From an uncultured Lachnoanaerobaculum sp. (GTDB lineage Bacteria; Bacillota; Clostridia; Lachnospirales; Lachnospiraceae): a stretch of DNA of 7,641 nucleotides. Shown piece after piece: positions 1 to 5,785 of the stretch (position 1 is its first letter; the number at the start of each line of letters is the position of its first letter). The notes beneath the pieces are model-generated. The model saw nothing but the letters and a program-made list of their open reading frames with translations. It had not been told where the DNA came from and did no database searches. The stretch is taken from the NCBI GenBank assembly GCA_916720285.1, contig CAKAQP010000111.1:1-7641 (forward strand), read 5' to 3'. The position numbers were made by a program, and so were the translations under genes.

Positions 1-302
1 TCTTCTATGATTTCGTTTTCTCTATCCTTTGCCCTTTTTCTGGCATCCTCTAAGATAGCGTCAGCCTGCTTTTGGAAAGAGGCCAATTTTTCTTCGTACT
101 CCGCCTTAAGAGCATCAGCTTTTGCCTTTGCATCTTTTGCACTTTCCAGGTCTCCGGCAACTCGCTCTCTTCTTTTTTTGAGCATCTCCTTAGCCGGATC
201 AAAAAGCAAATAGGAAAGAATAAAGAACAAGAAAAGGACCGCTAAGCCGGTAATGGCTGAATCAGCCAAAAGCTGAGGGTCAAATCCTATCAGTCTTTCC
301 AT
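1..302 (-). CDS. atpF: F-type ATP synthase subunit b (AtpF), 3' part outside window
   Basis: Subunit b forms the peripheral stalk that holds the F1 head against subunit a in the membrane. About 100 N-terminal residues are visible; the rest runs off the left edge. The start ATG (302-300) is preceded by GGAGGT (311-306 on the minus strand). Residues about 16-34 form one hydrophobic membrane helix ending in YLLFDP. After that comes a long, highly charged, Ala/Lys/Glu-rich stretch without Pro or Gly breaks (beginning AKEMLKKRRERV), typical of the dimeric coiled-coil stalk. It follows atpE by 12 bases, the normal order in F-ATPase operons. The delta, alpha, gamma, beta and epsilon genes are expected further left but cannot be seen. 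Identity rests on topology plus position and is very likely correct. Confidence 0.93.
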   Translation of the reverse strand, partial: MERLIGFDPQLLADSAITGLAVLFLFFILSYLLFDPAKEMLKKRRERVAGDLESAKDAKAKADALKAEYEEKLASFQKQADAILEDARKRAKDRENEIIE

Positions 303-314
303 AAAACCTCCAAA

Positions 315-572
315 TTAAGCGCCGAAAGGCTTAACGAACATAAGAATCATAGCAACTACAAGTCCGTAAAGACCTGTTGTCTCGGCAACGGCCTGTCCGA
401 GAAGCATTGTTGATGTGATATCCGCTCTTGCTCCCGGGTTTCTACCTACTGCAGCCGCACCATGTCCCGCTGCAATACCCTGTCCAACACCCGGTCCGAT
501 ACCTGCTATCATTGCAAGTCCCGCACCTATAGCAGAGCAACCAAATATAAAATCCTGTCCTGTCATATTCAT
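315..572 (-). CDS. atpE: F-type ATP synthase subunit c (AtpE), probable Na+-binding type
   Basis: The 85-residue proteolipid forms the rotating c-ring of FO, where each copy carries one coupling ion across the membrane. Two membrane helices are visible (about 8-32 and 54-79), joined by the polar loop RNPGARAD (44-51) that contacts the F1 foot. Helix 1 has the Gly-rich GPGVGQG motif with Gln31; helix 2 has GQAVAETTGLY with the essential carboxylate Glu64, followed by Thr65 and Tyr69. Gln31, Val62, Glu64, Thr65 and Tyr69 match the sodium ligands Q32, V63, E65, S66 and Y70 known from Ilyobacter tartaricus, with Thr replacing Ser, so Na+ coupling is inferred. Start ATG at 572 has GGAGGT (583-578) five bases upstream; Met3 is a less well spaced alternative start. 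It lies between atpB and atpF. Confidence 0.97.
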   Translation of the reverse strand: MNMTGQDFIFGCSAIGAGLAMIAGIGPGVGQGIAAGHGAAAVGRNPGARADITSTMLLGQAVAETTGLYGLVVAMILMFVKPFGA

Positions 573-598
573 AAATAACCTCCAAAATATATGATATC

Positions 599-619
599 AA
601 GTGAGGCACTTCCTCACTT
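599..619 (-). promoter_or_regulatory. Hairpin in the atpB-atpE intercistronic gap
   Basis: AAGTGAGG (599-606) and CCTCACTT (612-619) form a perfect 8-bp stem with a 5-base loop. It lies between the atpB stop and the atpE ribosome site. In the minus-strand transcript no U-run follows it, so it is not an intrinsic terminator. A role in mRNA stability or processing, or in raising atpE output relative to atpB, is inference: the c subunit is needed in about ten copies per complex and subunit a in one. Confidence 0.6.
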
Positions 620-651
620 AAATCCATGAAAATATTTTACTATCCAATGAA

Positions 652-1380
652 CTATTCTAATTTGTCATTGATATAGACCATGCTAAGCATACAGAAAACA
701 TATGTCTGTAGTGCTCCTGAAAATACATCTGTATACAGATGTAAGAATGACGGCACACCAATCTTTAAAAAGATCGGCATCATACCATACCAAAGCCCCA
801 TGATCAAAACACCTGAAAGCACGTTTGCAAAAAGACGCAATGATATAGATATCGGGTTTGCTATCTCACCGATAACATTTATCGGAAAGAGCAACGGTAT
901 CGGCTCAAAAAGCGATGTAAAATGTTTTAACTTTCTGTTCTTTATACCCTGGAAATTTACTATTAAAAATGTAAAAAATCCAAGTAAGAATGTTACACCA
1001 TAATCTGCTGTCGGGTTTCTAAGTCCGAGCAAACCGCTGAAGTTAGAAACAAAAATAAAGATAAAAATTGTTCCTATATAGTTTAAGAATCTATCCTTGT
1101 TTGCACCAAGTATAGTATCGGTCATTCCCTCTAATGCTTCAATACCACATTCCAAAAAGTTTACAAATCCGCTTGGGACATTGTATGGATCTGCCGCCTT
1201 TATTGCTCTGTTTGCAAAAATTGCAAATATTGTAATCAATAAGACAACAATCAATAAGGAAACTGTAGTCGTAGTCAAATAGAGTTCCTGTCCGAAAAGC
1301 TTATACTTATATAGGCCATGGATCATAAAATCCAAATTTTTGCTTCCGGCTGCACTTTCAGCTAAAATACTTAAGCTCAT
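652..1380 (-). CDS. atpB: F-type ATP synthase subunit a (AtpB)
   Basis: Subunit a is the membrane stator protein that provides the two half-channels for the coupling ion beside the c-ring. The 242-residue product is of normal length and has about five to six hydrophobic helices. Family marks are visible: the essential arginine in the motif ISLRLFANVLSG (Arg182, equivalent to E. coli Arg210), Glu172 in INVIGEIANP, and a last helix with GALQTYVFCMLSMVYI (Gln225, equivalent to E. coli Gln252). An N-terminal YNVPSGFVNFLE segment is typical of Firmicutes AtpB. Start ATG at 1380 lies within a four-base ATGA overlap with the atpI stop and has AGGAGGAG immediately upstream, suggesting translational coupling. 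The protein ends normally in INDKLE and a TAG stop. No defect is seen. Confidence 0.97.
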   Translation of the reverse strand: MSLSILAESAAGSKNLDFMIHGLYKYKLFGQELYLTTTTVSLLIVVLLITIFAIFANRAIKAADPYNVPSGFVNFLECGIEALEGMTDTILGANKDRFLNYIGTIFIFIFVSNFSGLLGLRNPTADYGVTFLLGFFTFLIVNFQGIKNRKLKHFTSLFEPIPLLFPINVIGEIANPISISLRLFANVLSGVLIMGLWYGMMPIFLKIGVPSFLHLYTDVFSGALQTYVFCMLSMVYINDKLE

Positions 1381-1790
1381 GTCTCCTCCTTTCTTCCTTT
1401 TTCAAATATTTTTTTAAACAATGGATACATATATGCACCCGATTTCAGTCCGAAAACGGATATAACAATCGCGAGTGCATTTATGTATCTACTGTTCCAA
1501 AATATTGCTACAACAATAAATAAAGCCGCCTTCCTAAGCAAAGAATGAATCATAATCTTTCTCTGTGCAAAAGAAGGATTTCCCCCATACAGGCTGTCTT
1601 CTGTGGATATTCCCATATCAATGACCATGCCTATTACCAGAACGCTACCTATGAGTATCCCAAGTTCAATCGGATAAACAGAATACTTCATAATCCCCGC
1701 AAACGGGATTGCCGCCAGGCTCAAAATGATTTCATAAAGTAAAACTCCCATACCCATATAAAGGCATGTTCTTCTTGTTTCCTTATTCAT
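1377..1790 (-). CDS. atpI: ATP synthase subunit I-like membrane protein (AtpI)
   Basis: The 137-residue protein has four hydrophobic helices (about 9-32, 41-60, 83-99, 102-122) and a basic C-terminal end (KKIFEKGRKEE). Small four-helix proteins just before atpB belong to the AtpI/subunit I family, thought to help assemble the c-ring or support Mg2+ supply; it is not part of the finished enzyme. Assignment is by topology and position rather than strict motifs. I chose ATG at 1790: the frame is open to 1832, but that longer start would overlap atpZ by about 50 bases and lacks a ribosome site. With the chosen start, ATG overlaps the atpZ stop by eight bases (ATGAATAA), so coupling is likely. It ends in an ATGA overlap with atpB. 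Confidence 0.75.
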   Translation of the reverse strand: MNKETRRTCLYMGMGVLLYEIILSLAAIPFAGIMKYSVYPIELGILIGSVLVIGMVIDMGISTEDSLYGGNPSFAQRKIMIHSLLRKAALFIVVAIFWNSRYINALAIVISVFGLKSGAYMYPLFKKIFEKGRKEET

Positions 1791-2076
1791 CCTTATTCTT
1801 AAAAATCCTACTTTCTCTTTTTGGCAAAACAAAAGTATTTTCTTGTTTTTGCAGGTTTGTTTCTTCTTTCTTTTTGTCCATCTTTTTTATGGTATTCATG
1901 ATAAGTCTATACCCTGACATACATCCGCTTATCACCCCTATAAGCATAAAGATCAGAGTAAACGGAAAGTGAAATCTTTCCTCCAATTTCATACCCAAAA
2001 ATGTACATAGTAAAATCGGTGTAACCATGGTAAAGCCGACCTGCGAAATCAGTGACAAATATTTTAAGGCTTCCAT
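1783..2076 (-). CDS. atpZ: AtpZ-like F0F1-ATPase accessory protein
   Basis: A 97-residue protein with two membrane helices (about 8-28 and 38-60) and a strongly charged Lys/Glu/Gln-rich tail (about 64-97). The first helix contains a QVGFTMVTPILL stretch and a Gly near its end (FLGMKLEERF); the second is Gly-rich and ends in GYRLIMNTIKKMDKKK. This is the layout of the AtpZ family, encoded first in many Firmicutes atp operons. AtpZ works with AtpI and has been linked to Mg2+/Ca2+ handling and to F-ATPase assembly or stability. Start ATG at 2076 has GGAGGT at 2089-2084, seven bases upstream. Another ATG at 2083 is out of frame and crowds the ribosome site. It is the first gene after the atp promoter. 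Function is assigned from family and position; sequence similarity is modest. Confidence 0.7.
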   Translation of the reverse strand: MEALKYLSLISQVGFTMVTPILLCTFLGMKLEERFHFPFTLIFMLIGVISGCMSGYRLIMNTIKKMDKKKEETNLQKQENTFVLPKRESRIFKNKDE

Positions 2077-2156
2077 ATCTCATACCTCCTACTATACTCC
2101 AAAACCTCAAAAACTTTCAATATTGCATTTTATACTAAATTTTTTTCGGTTTTCTT

Positions 2157-2185
2157 ATTATACCTATATAATTCTTAATTGTCTA
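2157..2185 (-). promoter_or_regulatory. Sigma-A promoter for the atp operon
   Basis: Reading the minus strand, TAGACA (2185-2180) is followed by exactly 17 bases and then a perfect TATAAT (2162-2157). Transcription would start near 2150, giving an untranslated leader of about 75 bases before atpZ. The -35 differs from TTGACA in one base. No clear hairpin is seen in the leader. The match is close to consensus, as expected for a highly expressed housekeeping operon. Confidence 0.8.
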
Positions 2186-2303
2186 TATCCGTGTTGTTTT
2201 TATCAGTATCATTGTTAAATTAAAAACTTGTTTTCAAAAAAATTATACAAAAATTTTTTGAGCTGAAAGATGACAAAATGGTGTTCTGTAAATCGTAAAT
2301 ATT

Positions 2304-2349
2304 TGTTATAATATAGGAACTATTTTATTGTTGACTAAGATGCTATAAT
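2304..2349 (+). promoter_or_regulatory. Two tandem extended -10 promoter elements for the wall-protein operon
   Basis: TGTTATAAT (2304-2312) and TGCTATAAT (2341-2349) are both perfect extended -10 elements (TGn plus TATAAT), 37 bases apart. Neither has a good -35 at 17 bases: TTCTGT (2284-2289) for the first and TATTTT (2321-2326) for the second. A TTGACT at 2331-2336 is too close to the second -10 and has only poor hexamers 17-18 bases on. Predicted starts are near 2319 and 2356, giving leaders of about 100 and 63 bases. Which one is used cannot be told from sequence. Confidence 0.55.
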
Positions 2350-2360
2350 AACTTGATATA

Positions 2361-2393
2361 GGGAATCGTGAGATTAAAATCTGTTTTATTCCC
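2361..2393 (+). promoter_or_regulatory. Leader hairpin upstream of the repeat-protein gene
   Basis: GGGAAT (2361-2366) pairs with ATTCCC (2388-2393), and AGAT (2371-2374) can pair with ATCT (2379-2382) inside it, giving a two-part stem. It starts about five bases after the predicted start of the second promoter and ends 13 bases before the ribosome site AAAGGAGG (2407-2414). A 5'-end stabilising or regulatory role is inference; the stem is short. Confidence 0.4.
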
Positions 2394-2418
2394 GATTAAT
2401 CTGATAAAAGGAGGAAAT

Positions 2419-3609
2419 ATGAAACATAATATCAGGAAAATGTTGGTTACAGGTATGATAAGCGGCTTGCTTTCACTTTCTGCCGTTTCCGCGGTATATG
2501 CTGCAAACGGTTGGAAAGAGTCAAACGGTACTTGGACCTATCTGGATGACAACGGACAATTGCATAAAAGTTGGCTCCCGTCCTCAAACGGGTATTATTA
2601 TATGGATCTTTCTACAGGCGTTATGGTGACCGGATGGAAGAAAATCGATTCCAAATGGTATTACTTTAAGTCTAACGGAATAATGGCTACAGGCTGGTTC
2701 AAAGTTGATAATGACTGGTATTATACACTCAGCAGCGGAAACCTTGTGCAAAACAGCTGGTTAAAGAGCGATTCCAACTACTTCTACCTTAAGGGTACAG
2801 GTGTCATGGCCACAGGTTGGAGGCAAATGGACGGTGCATGGTATTATTTCAAGCCTGACGGAAGAGCCGCGTTCGGTTGGACAAAAGTAGGCGATAAGAC
2901 CTATTATTTCTCCAGTTCCGCAAAGATGTATACATCATGGAATCAAATCGACGGTATTTACTACTATTTCAATGCTGACGGTTCTATGAAAACAGGTTGG
3001 ATAAATGACGGTACTCATAAGTTCTATATGGAAGAAGCTGAAGGCGAAAATCACGGTAAAATGACATTCGGCCTTAAGAAGATTTCCGGAGCATCTTACT
3101 ATTTCAATGAAAAAGGTCATATGATCACCGGTTGGTTACAATCAAACGGCAAATATTATTACTTTGATGCCGACGGAAAGATGGTTACCGGTAAATCCAT
3201 AAATATAGAGGGAAAAGAATACACATTTGATGCAAATGGTGTATGTACAAATCTTAGTGGCACTCCTAGCAGTGTCACTAATGCTATATCCGAAACAAAA
3301 AAATCGGACGGTAAGAGCAGTACGGCAGCACCTACTGCAGCCGCTAATGAGGCACCTACAGTTGCACCCGGAGCTAAAACCGAATCTTCAAGTTCTCCTT
3401 CCACTTCAGCTGCCCAGACTTCGGCAGAGGCAAAACCCGGAAGCAAAGAAACAACAGCTCCCGCTTCACCGGTTGATGAAGCAAAAGCAAAAAATAATAA
3501 AGAGGAAGCGAAAAGTCCGGCTGATGAGAGCAAAAAGAATGCACAAAGCTCTTCTTCAAGCAAGGATGAAGTAGGTTTAAAACCCGGTGAAACATCCGGA
3601 CCGAAATAG
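2419..3609 (+). CDS. Secreted cell-wall-binding repeat protein with disordered Ala/Ser/Lys tail
   Basis: A 396-residue exported protein with no recognisable catalytic domain. Residues 1-28 are a signal peptide: basic HNIRK start, hydrophobic core, probable cleavage after VYA. Residues about 29-279 are 12 aromatic repeats of about 20 residues on the pattern W-x(7-8)-WYY-F-x3-G-x-M-x-TG, the choline-binding/cell-wall-binding repeat family that folds as beta-hairpins in a solenoid and anchors proteins non-covalently to the wall. Residues about 280-396 are low complexity (Ser, Thr, Ala, Pro, then Lys/Glu/Asp), probably disordered, with no LPxTG or membrane anchor. I chose ATG 2419 because AAAGGAGG lies four bases before it and a good signal peptide follows; the frame is open to a GTG at 2368, which would bury the signal peptide behind 17 residues. 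It is co-transcribed with the GH25 gene nine bases downstream. The ligand (choline or another wall substituent) is unknown. Cys276 is unusual in such an exported protein. Confidence 0.9.
   Translation: MKHNIRKMLVTGMISGLLSLSAVSAVYAANGWKESNGTWTYLDDNGQLHKSWLPSSNGYYYMDLSTGVMVTGWKKIDSKWYYFKSNGIMATGWFKVDNDWYYTLSSGNLVQNSWLKSDSNYFYLKGTGVMATGWRQMDGAWYYFKPDGRAAFGWTKVGDKTYYFSSSAKMYTSWNQIDGIYYYFNADGSMKTGWINDGTHKFYMEEAEGENHGKMTFGLKKISGASYYFNEKGHMITGWLQSNGKYYYFDADGKMVTGKSINIEGKEYTFDANGVCTNLSGTPSSVTNAISETKKSDGKSSTAAPTAAANEAPTVAPGAKTESSSSPSTSAAQTSAEAKPGSKETTAPASPVDEAKAKNNKEEAKSPADESKKNAQSSSSSKDEVGLKPGETSGPK
2503..3255 (+). repeat. 12 degenerate cell-wall-binding repeats (about 60 bp each)
   Basis: In-frame units of mostly 20-21 codons, each opening with Trp (Leu or Lys in two late units) and containing a YY/YF aromatic pair, an SG/DG/NG turn and a final TG or similar. 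Repeat 9 is longer because of an acidic EEAEGENHGK insertion. The last unit lacks the opening Trp and looks like a C-terminal cap. The units have diverged strongly at DNA level, so this is an old array. Confidence 0.85.
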
Positions 3610-3618
3610 AGGTAAAAA

Positions 3619-5529
3619 ATGCATTTTAATAAATTTATAAAAACGGCTATATCTTTGTCACTTGCACTGTCTTTGCTTAGTCCGGTTACATCATTTGCAG
3701 CCAATGAATGGACAATGCAAACACCGGGAGTATATCAAATGCTTGACGGTTCATCCCTCACCGGAGTAGTCGCAAGAGGTATTGACCTTTCACATTATCA
3801 AGGTGATGTTGACTGGGACAAGGTTGCCGCAGATGATGTTCAGTTCATCATACACGGTACCAGATACAAAGGTCAGATTGATCCTGTTATAAGAAGAAAT
3901 CTTACTGAAGCAAACAAAAGAGGTATAAAGCTCGGAGTATATATTTATTCCTATGCAATGACAGTCGCACAGGCTGATGCAGAAGCTGATTTTGTTCTGG
4001 ATATAATAAAGGATTATCCTATTTCATATCCTGTAGCTTTTGACGTGGAAGATGCCAATACACAGGGTAAACTTCCAAAAGACGAGCTTACCGCTATAAT
4101 AAAGACATTCTGTAATAAGGTGGAAGCCGCAGGATATTATCCTATCGTATATGCAAACGACTATTGGATTGCAAATAAGCTTGATATGAATGCTCTGAAA
4201 AAATACGATATCTGGGTTGCCAGATACAATGTAAAGCATTCATATCCGGATCCTGTTATTTGGCAGGCTACAAGCACAGGTAAGGTAAACGGTATAAAAG
4301 GTAATGTAGATATTGACTTCCAATACAAATCTTTTTCCGACAAAATCCCTGCAAATACCTGGAGAACTATTGCAGGAAAGAGATATTATTACAAAGACTA
4401 TAATATGGTAAAGGATTCATGGGTACATGACTCCAACAATTCTTACTATATGGACTCAAACGGTTTGGCAAAGACCGGTTGGTTTACTTCAAATAATGCA
4501 AGCTATTATCTGGATCCGACAAAAAATGGTGCCGCAAAAAAAGGATGGTACAAGGAAAATTCCGATTGGTACTATCTTGACAGTACTGACGGAAAGATGA
4601 TTACAGGTTGGATTACTGACGGCAACAAAAGATACTATGCCGACAAGGATGGTAGAATGCAGACCGGTTGGCTTGTAGACGGTAAAAACACATATTTCCT
4701 TGCTCCGTCAGGTGTTATGACTACCGGTTGGGTAAATGACAATAACACATGGTACTACATGGATAACAGCGGTAGAATGCAAACAGGCTGGATAGACTCG
4801 GGAAATCAGAGATATTACATGGACAATACCGGTAAGATGCAGACCGGTTGGACTGATGTGGGAAATTCAAGATATTTCCTCACCAAGTCGGGTGCTATGT
4901 ATAAGGGTTGGCTTAATGACTCAGGTGCCTGGTATTATATGGATAATAACGGTGCTATGAAGACAGGTTGGATAAACGATAAGAACACCTGGTACTACAC
5001 GGACAACACCGGTAAAATGCAAACAGGTTGGATAAATGACGGCAAGAACAGATATTTCCTTACCGACTCCGGTGCAATGAAAACAGGTTGGTTAAAGGAT
5101 GGCAATGACTGGTATTATATTGACAAGTCAGGCTCTCTAAGAACCGGATGGATAAATGATGGAAATATATGGTACTATTTGGACGGCTCAGGCAAGATGC
5201 AAACAGGCTGGCTTGATCAAAACAATCAAAAATATTTCCTTTCTCCAAGCGGTGCTATGAAGACAGGTTGGATAAATGTAGATAAAAACTGGTATTACAT
5301 GAACAATTCAGGAAGTATGGCAAGAGGCATGATAAATATCAATAATGTTTCATACTATCTTGATGAAAGCGGAAAGATGCTTTCCAATACAACAGTAAAT
5401 GTAAACGGTACAGACTACAGTATAGATGCTTCAGGTGCTATGTCTCAGATCGTTCCTGCGACAACAGCAAGTCCTGAAACTTCATCAGCCGTTTCTACAC
5501 AGGCAAGTGTAGGGCCGACAGGAAACTAA
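3619..5529 (+). CDS. Secreted GH25 muramidase (lysozyme/autolysin) with 18 wall-binding repeats
   Basis: A 636-residue exported enzyme predicted to cut the beta-1,4 bond between N-acetylmuramic acid and N-acetylglucosamine in peptidoglycan. Residues 1-27 are a signal peptide (cleavage likely after SFA). Residues about 53-243 are a complete glycoside hydrolase family 25 domain: RGIDLSHYQGDVDW with catalytic-site Asp56, the YIYSYAMTVAQADAEADF helix, VAFDVED with Asp142 and Glu144 (the DxE pair), and a final WQATSTGKVNGIKGNVDIDF strand with candidate Asp231/Asp233. Residues about 247-611 are 18 aromatic wall-binding repeats; the last 25 residues are a Ser/Thr/Pro/Ala tail. ATG 3619 follows AGAGGT (3608-3613), which overlaps the stop of the upstream repeat-protein gene, so the two form an operon. 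No key residue is missing. Likely roles are autolysis, cell separation or attack on neighbours; the choice among these is inference. Putting the repeats after the enzyme resembles pneumococcal LytA and phage Cpl-1, but no phage genes lie nearby. Confidence 0.95.
   Translation: MHFNKFIKTAISLSLALSLLSPVTSFAANEWTMQTPGVYQMLDGSSLTGVVARGIDLSHYQGDVDWDKVAADDVQFIIHGTRYKGQIDPVIRRNLTEANKRGIKLGVYIYSYAMTVAQADAEADFVLDIIKDYPISYPVAFDVEDANTQGKLPKDELTAIIKTFCNKVEAAGYYPIVYANDYWIANKLDMNALKKYDIWVARYNVKHSYPDPVIWQATSTGKVNGIKGNVDIDFQYKSFSDKIPANTWRTIAGKRYYYKDYNMVKDSWVHDSNNSYYMDSNGLAKTGWFTSNNASYYLDPTKNGAAKKGWYKENSDWYYLDSTDGKMITGWITDGNKRYYADKDGRMQTGWLVDGKNTYFLAPSGVMTTGWVNDNNTWYYMDNSGRMQTGWIDSGNQRYYMDNTGKMQTGWTDVGNSRYFLTKSGAMYKGWLNDSGAWYYMDNNGAMKTGWINDKNTWYYTDNTGKMQTGWINDGKNRYFLTDSGAMKTGWLKDGNDWYYIDKSGSLRTGWINDGNIWYYLDGSGKMQTGWLDQNNQKYFLSPSGAMKTGWINVDKNWYYMNNSGSMARGMININNVSYYLDESGKMLSNTTVNVNGTDYSIDASGAMSQIVPATTASPETSSAVSTQASVGPTGN
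4357..5451 (+). repeat. 18 cell-wall-binding repeats of the GH25 protein
   Basis: Eighteen in-frame units, nearly all 20 residues (60 bp), with consensus W-x(7)-W/R-YY-x-D-x2-G-x-M-x-TG. Units 3 and 4 are 22 and 21 residues; from unit 5 onward every unit is exactly 60 bp. Unit 17 opens with Met instead of Trp and unit 18 is a divergent cap. Such repeats form beta-hairpins that bind wall ligands through Trp and Tyr cages. Confidence 0.9.
4609..5328 (+). repeat. Four tandem 180-bp super-repeats (three repeat types in fixed order)
   Basis: Within the array, units 5-16 follow the order B-C-A four times without a break, each triplet exactly 180 bp (starts 4609, 4789, 4969, 5149). B units (5, 8, 11, 14) all end MQTG. 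C units (6, 9, 12, 15) all contain YFL and SG followed by AM or VM. A units (7, 10, 13, 16) all have WYY then MD, ID or MN. At DNA level, tatttcct recurs at the same place in every C unit. Confidence 0.85.
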
Positions 5530-5544
5530 AAATCAAGAAAAAAT

Positions 5545-5573
5545 ACTACAGCTGAAACAGACAATCCTGTAGT
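5545..5573. other. Inverted repeat just after the GH25 gene
   Basis: ACTACAG (5545-5551) and CTGTAGT (5567-5573) form a 7-bp stem with a 15-base loop. On the plus strand no U-run follows; on the minus strand it is followed by a T-rich run (complement of the A-run at 5537-5543), so by itself it looks more like a minus-strand terminator, though no minus-strand gene feeds into it. Function is uncertain. Confidence 0.35.
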
Positions 5574-5590
5574 CATAGTAAGTTAAACTT

Positions 5591-5623
5591 TATAGCGAAG
5601 CAGAATTTTTCTACTTCGCTATA
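5591..5623 (+). terminator. Hairpin, probable terminator of the wall-protein operon
   Basis: TATAGCGAAG (5591-5600) pairs perfectly with CTTCGCTATA (5614-5623). AGAA/TTCT can extend the stem after one mismatch, leaving a TTT loop. It is the strongest hairpin after the GH25 stop (62 bases downstream). The following bases (cctatgtgaac) are not U-rich, so termination may be weak or the element may protect the mRNA 3' end. Confidence 0.5.
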
Positions 5624-5715
5624 CCTATGTGAACAAAAGATTTTAATACTGCAAAAACTTCTAAACTGATACTTGAATTGAAGGATTGAATTTGAATTTA
5701 AAGTTTTTCTCTATA

Positions 5716-5744
5716 TTTACAAGCCATATATTTAATGATAGTAT
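5716..5744 (+). promoter_or_regulatory. Candidate promoter for the lipoprotein gene
   Basis: TTTACA (5716-5721), 17 bases, then TAGTAT (5739-5744), with a TG two bases upstream of the -10 (TGATAGTAT). The -35 matches in five of six positions and the -10 in four of six plus the extension. Transcription would start near 5751, about 35 bases before the ATG. Other AT-rich hexamers are close by, so confidence is moderate. Confidence 0.5.
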
Positions 5745-5785
5745 TTAAACGAGTAAACTTCAAATATATTTTAGGAGAATTTATA

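Noticed and set aside
1791..1832. Longer N-terminus for AtpI
   Set aside because: It overlaps atpZ by about 50 bases with no ribosome site; the ATG at 1790 gives a normal length and a short coupled overlap.
2331..2360. TTGACT as the -35 box of a standard promoter
   Set aside because: The hexamers 17-18 bases downstream (TGATAT, GATATA) match TATAAT in only three positions, and the good TATAAT is just 7 bases away.
2368..2418. Upstream GTG start for the repeat protein
   Set aside because: It has no ribosome site of its own and would put 17 residues ahead of a good signal peptide; ATG 2419 has AAAGGAGG.
3227..3574. Plus-strand frame overlapping the tail of the repeat protein
   Set aside because: Gln/Leu/Lys-rich shadow of the low-complexity tail in another frame, with no ribosome site and no domain.
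3262..3609. Sortase anchor at the end of the repeat protein
   Set aside because: There is no LPxTG-like motif, hydrophobic segment or basic tail; the protein ends in a polar GETSGPK.
3159..3704. Long open frame (181 codons) on the minus strand opposite the repeat-protein tail and the lysozyme start
   Set aside because: It is the mirror of an Ala/Ser/Thr/Pro-rich coding stretch, which naturally lacks stops on the other strand. It has no ribosome site and crosses the boundary between two well-supported plus-strand genes.
4357..5451. 60-bp periodic sequence as a CRISPR array or non-coding satellite
   Set aside because: The units are contiguous with no unique spacers, are in frame, and encode a known aromatic wall-binding repeat.
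3619..5529. GH25 gene as a phage endolysin marking a prophage
   Set aside because: It has a Sec signal peptide and lies beside an atp operon and another wall protein. No holin, structural, integrase or attachment site is visible.
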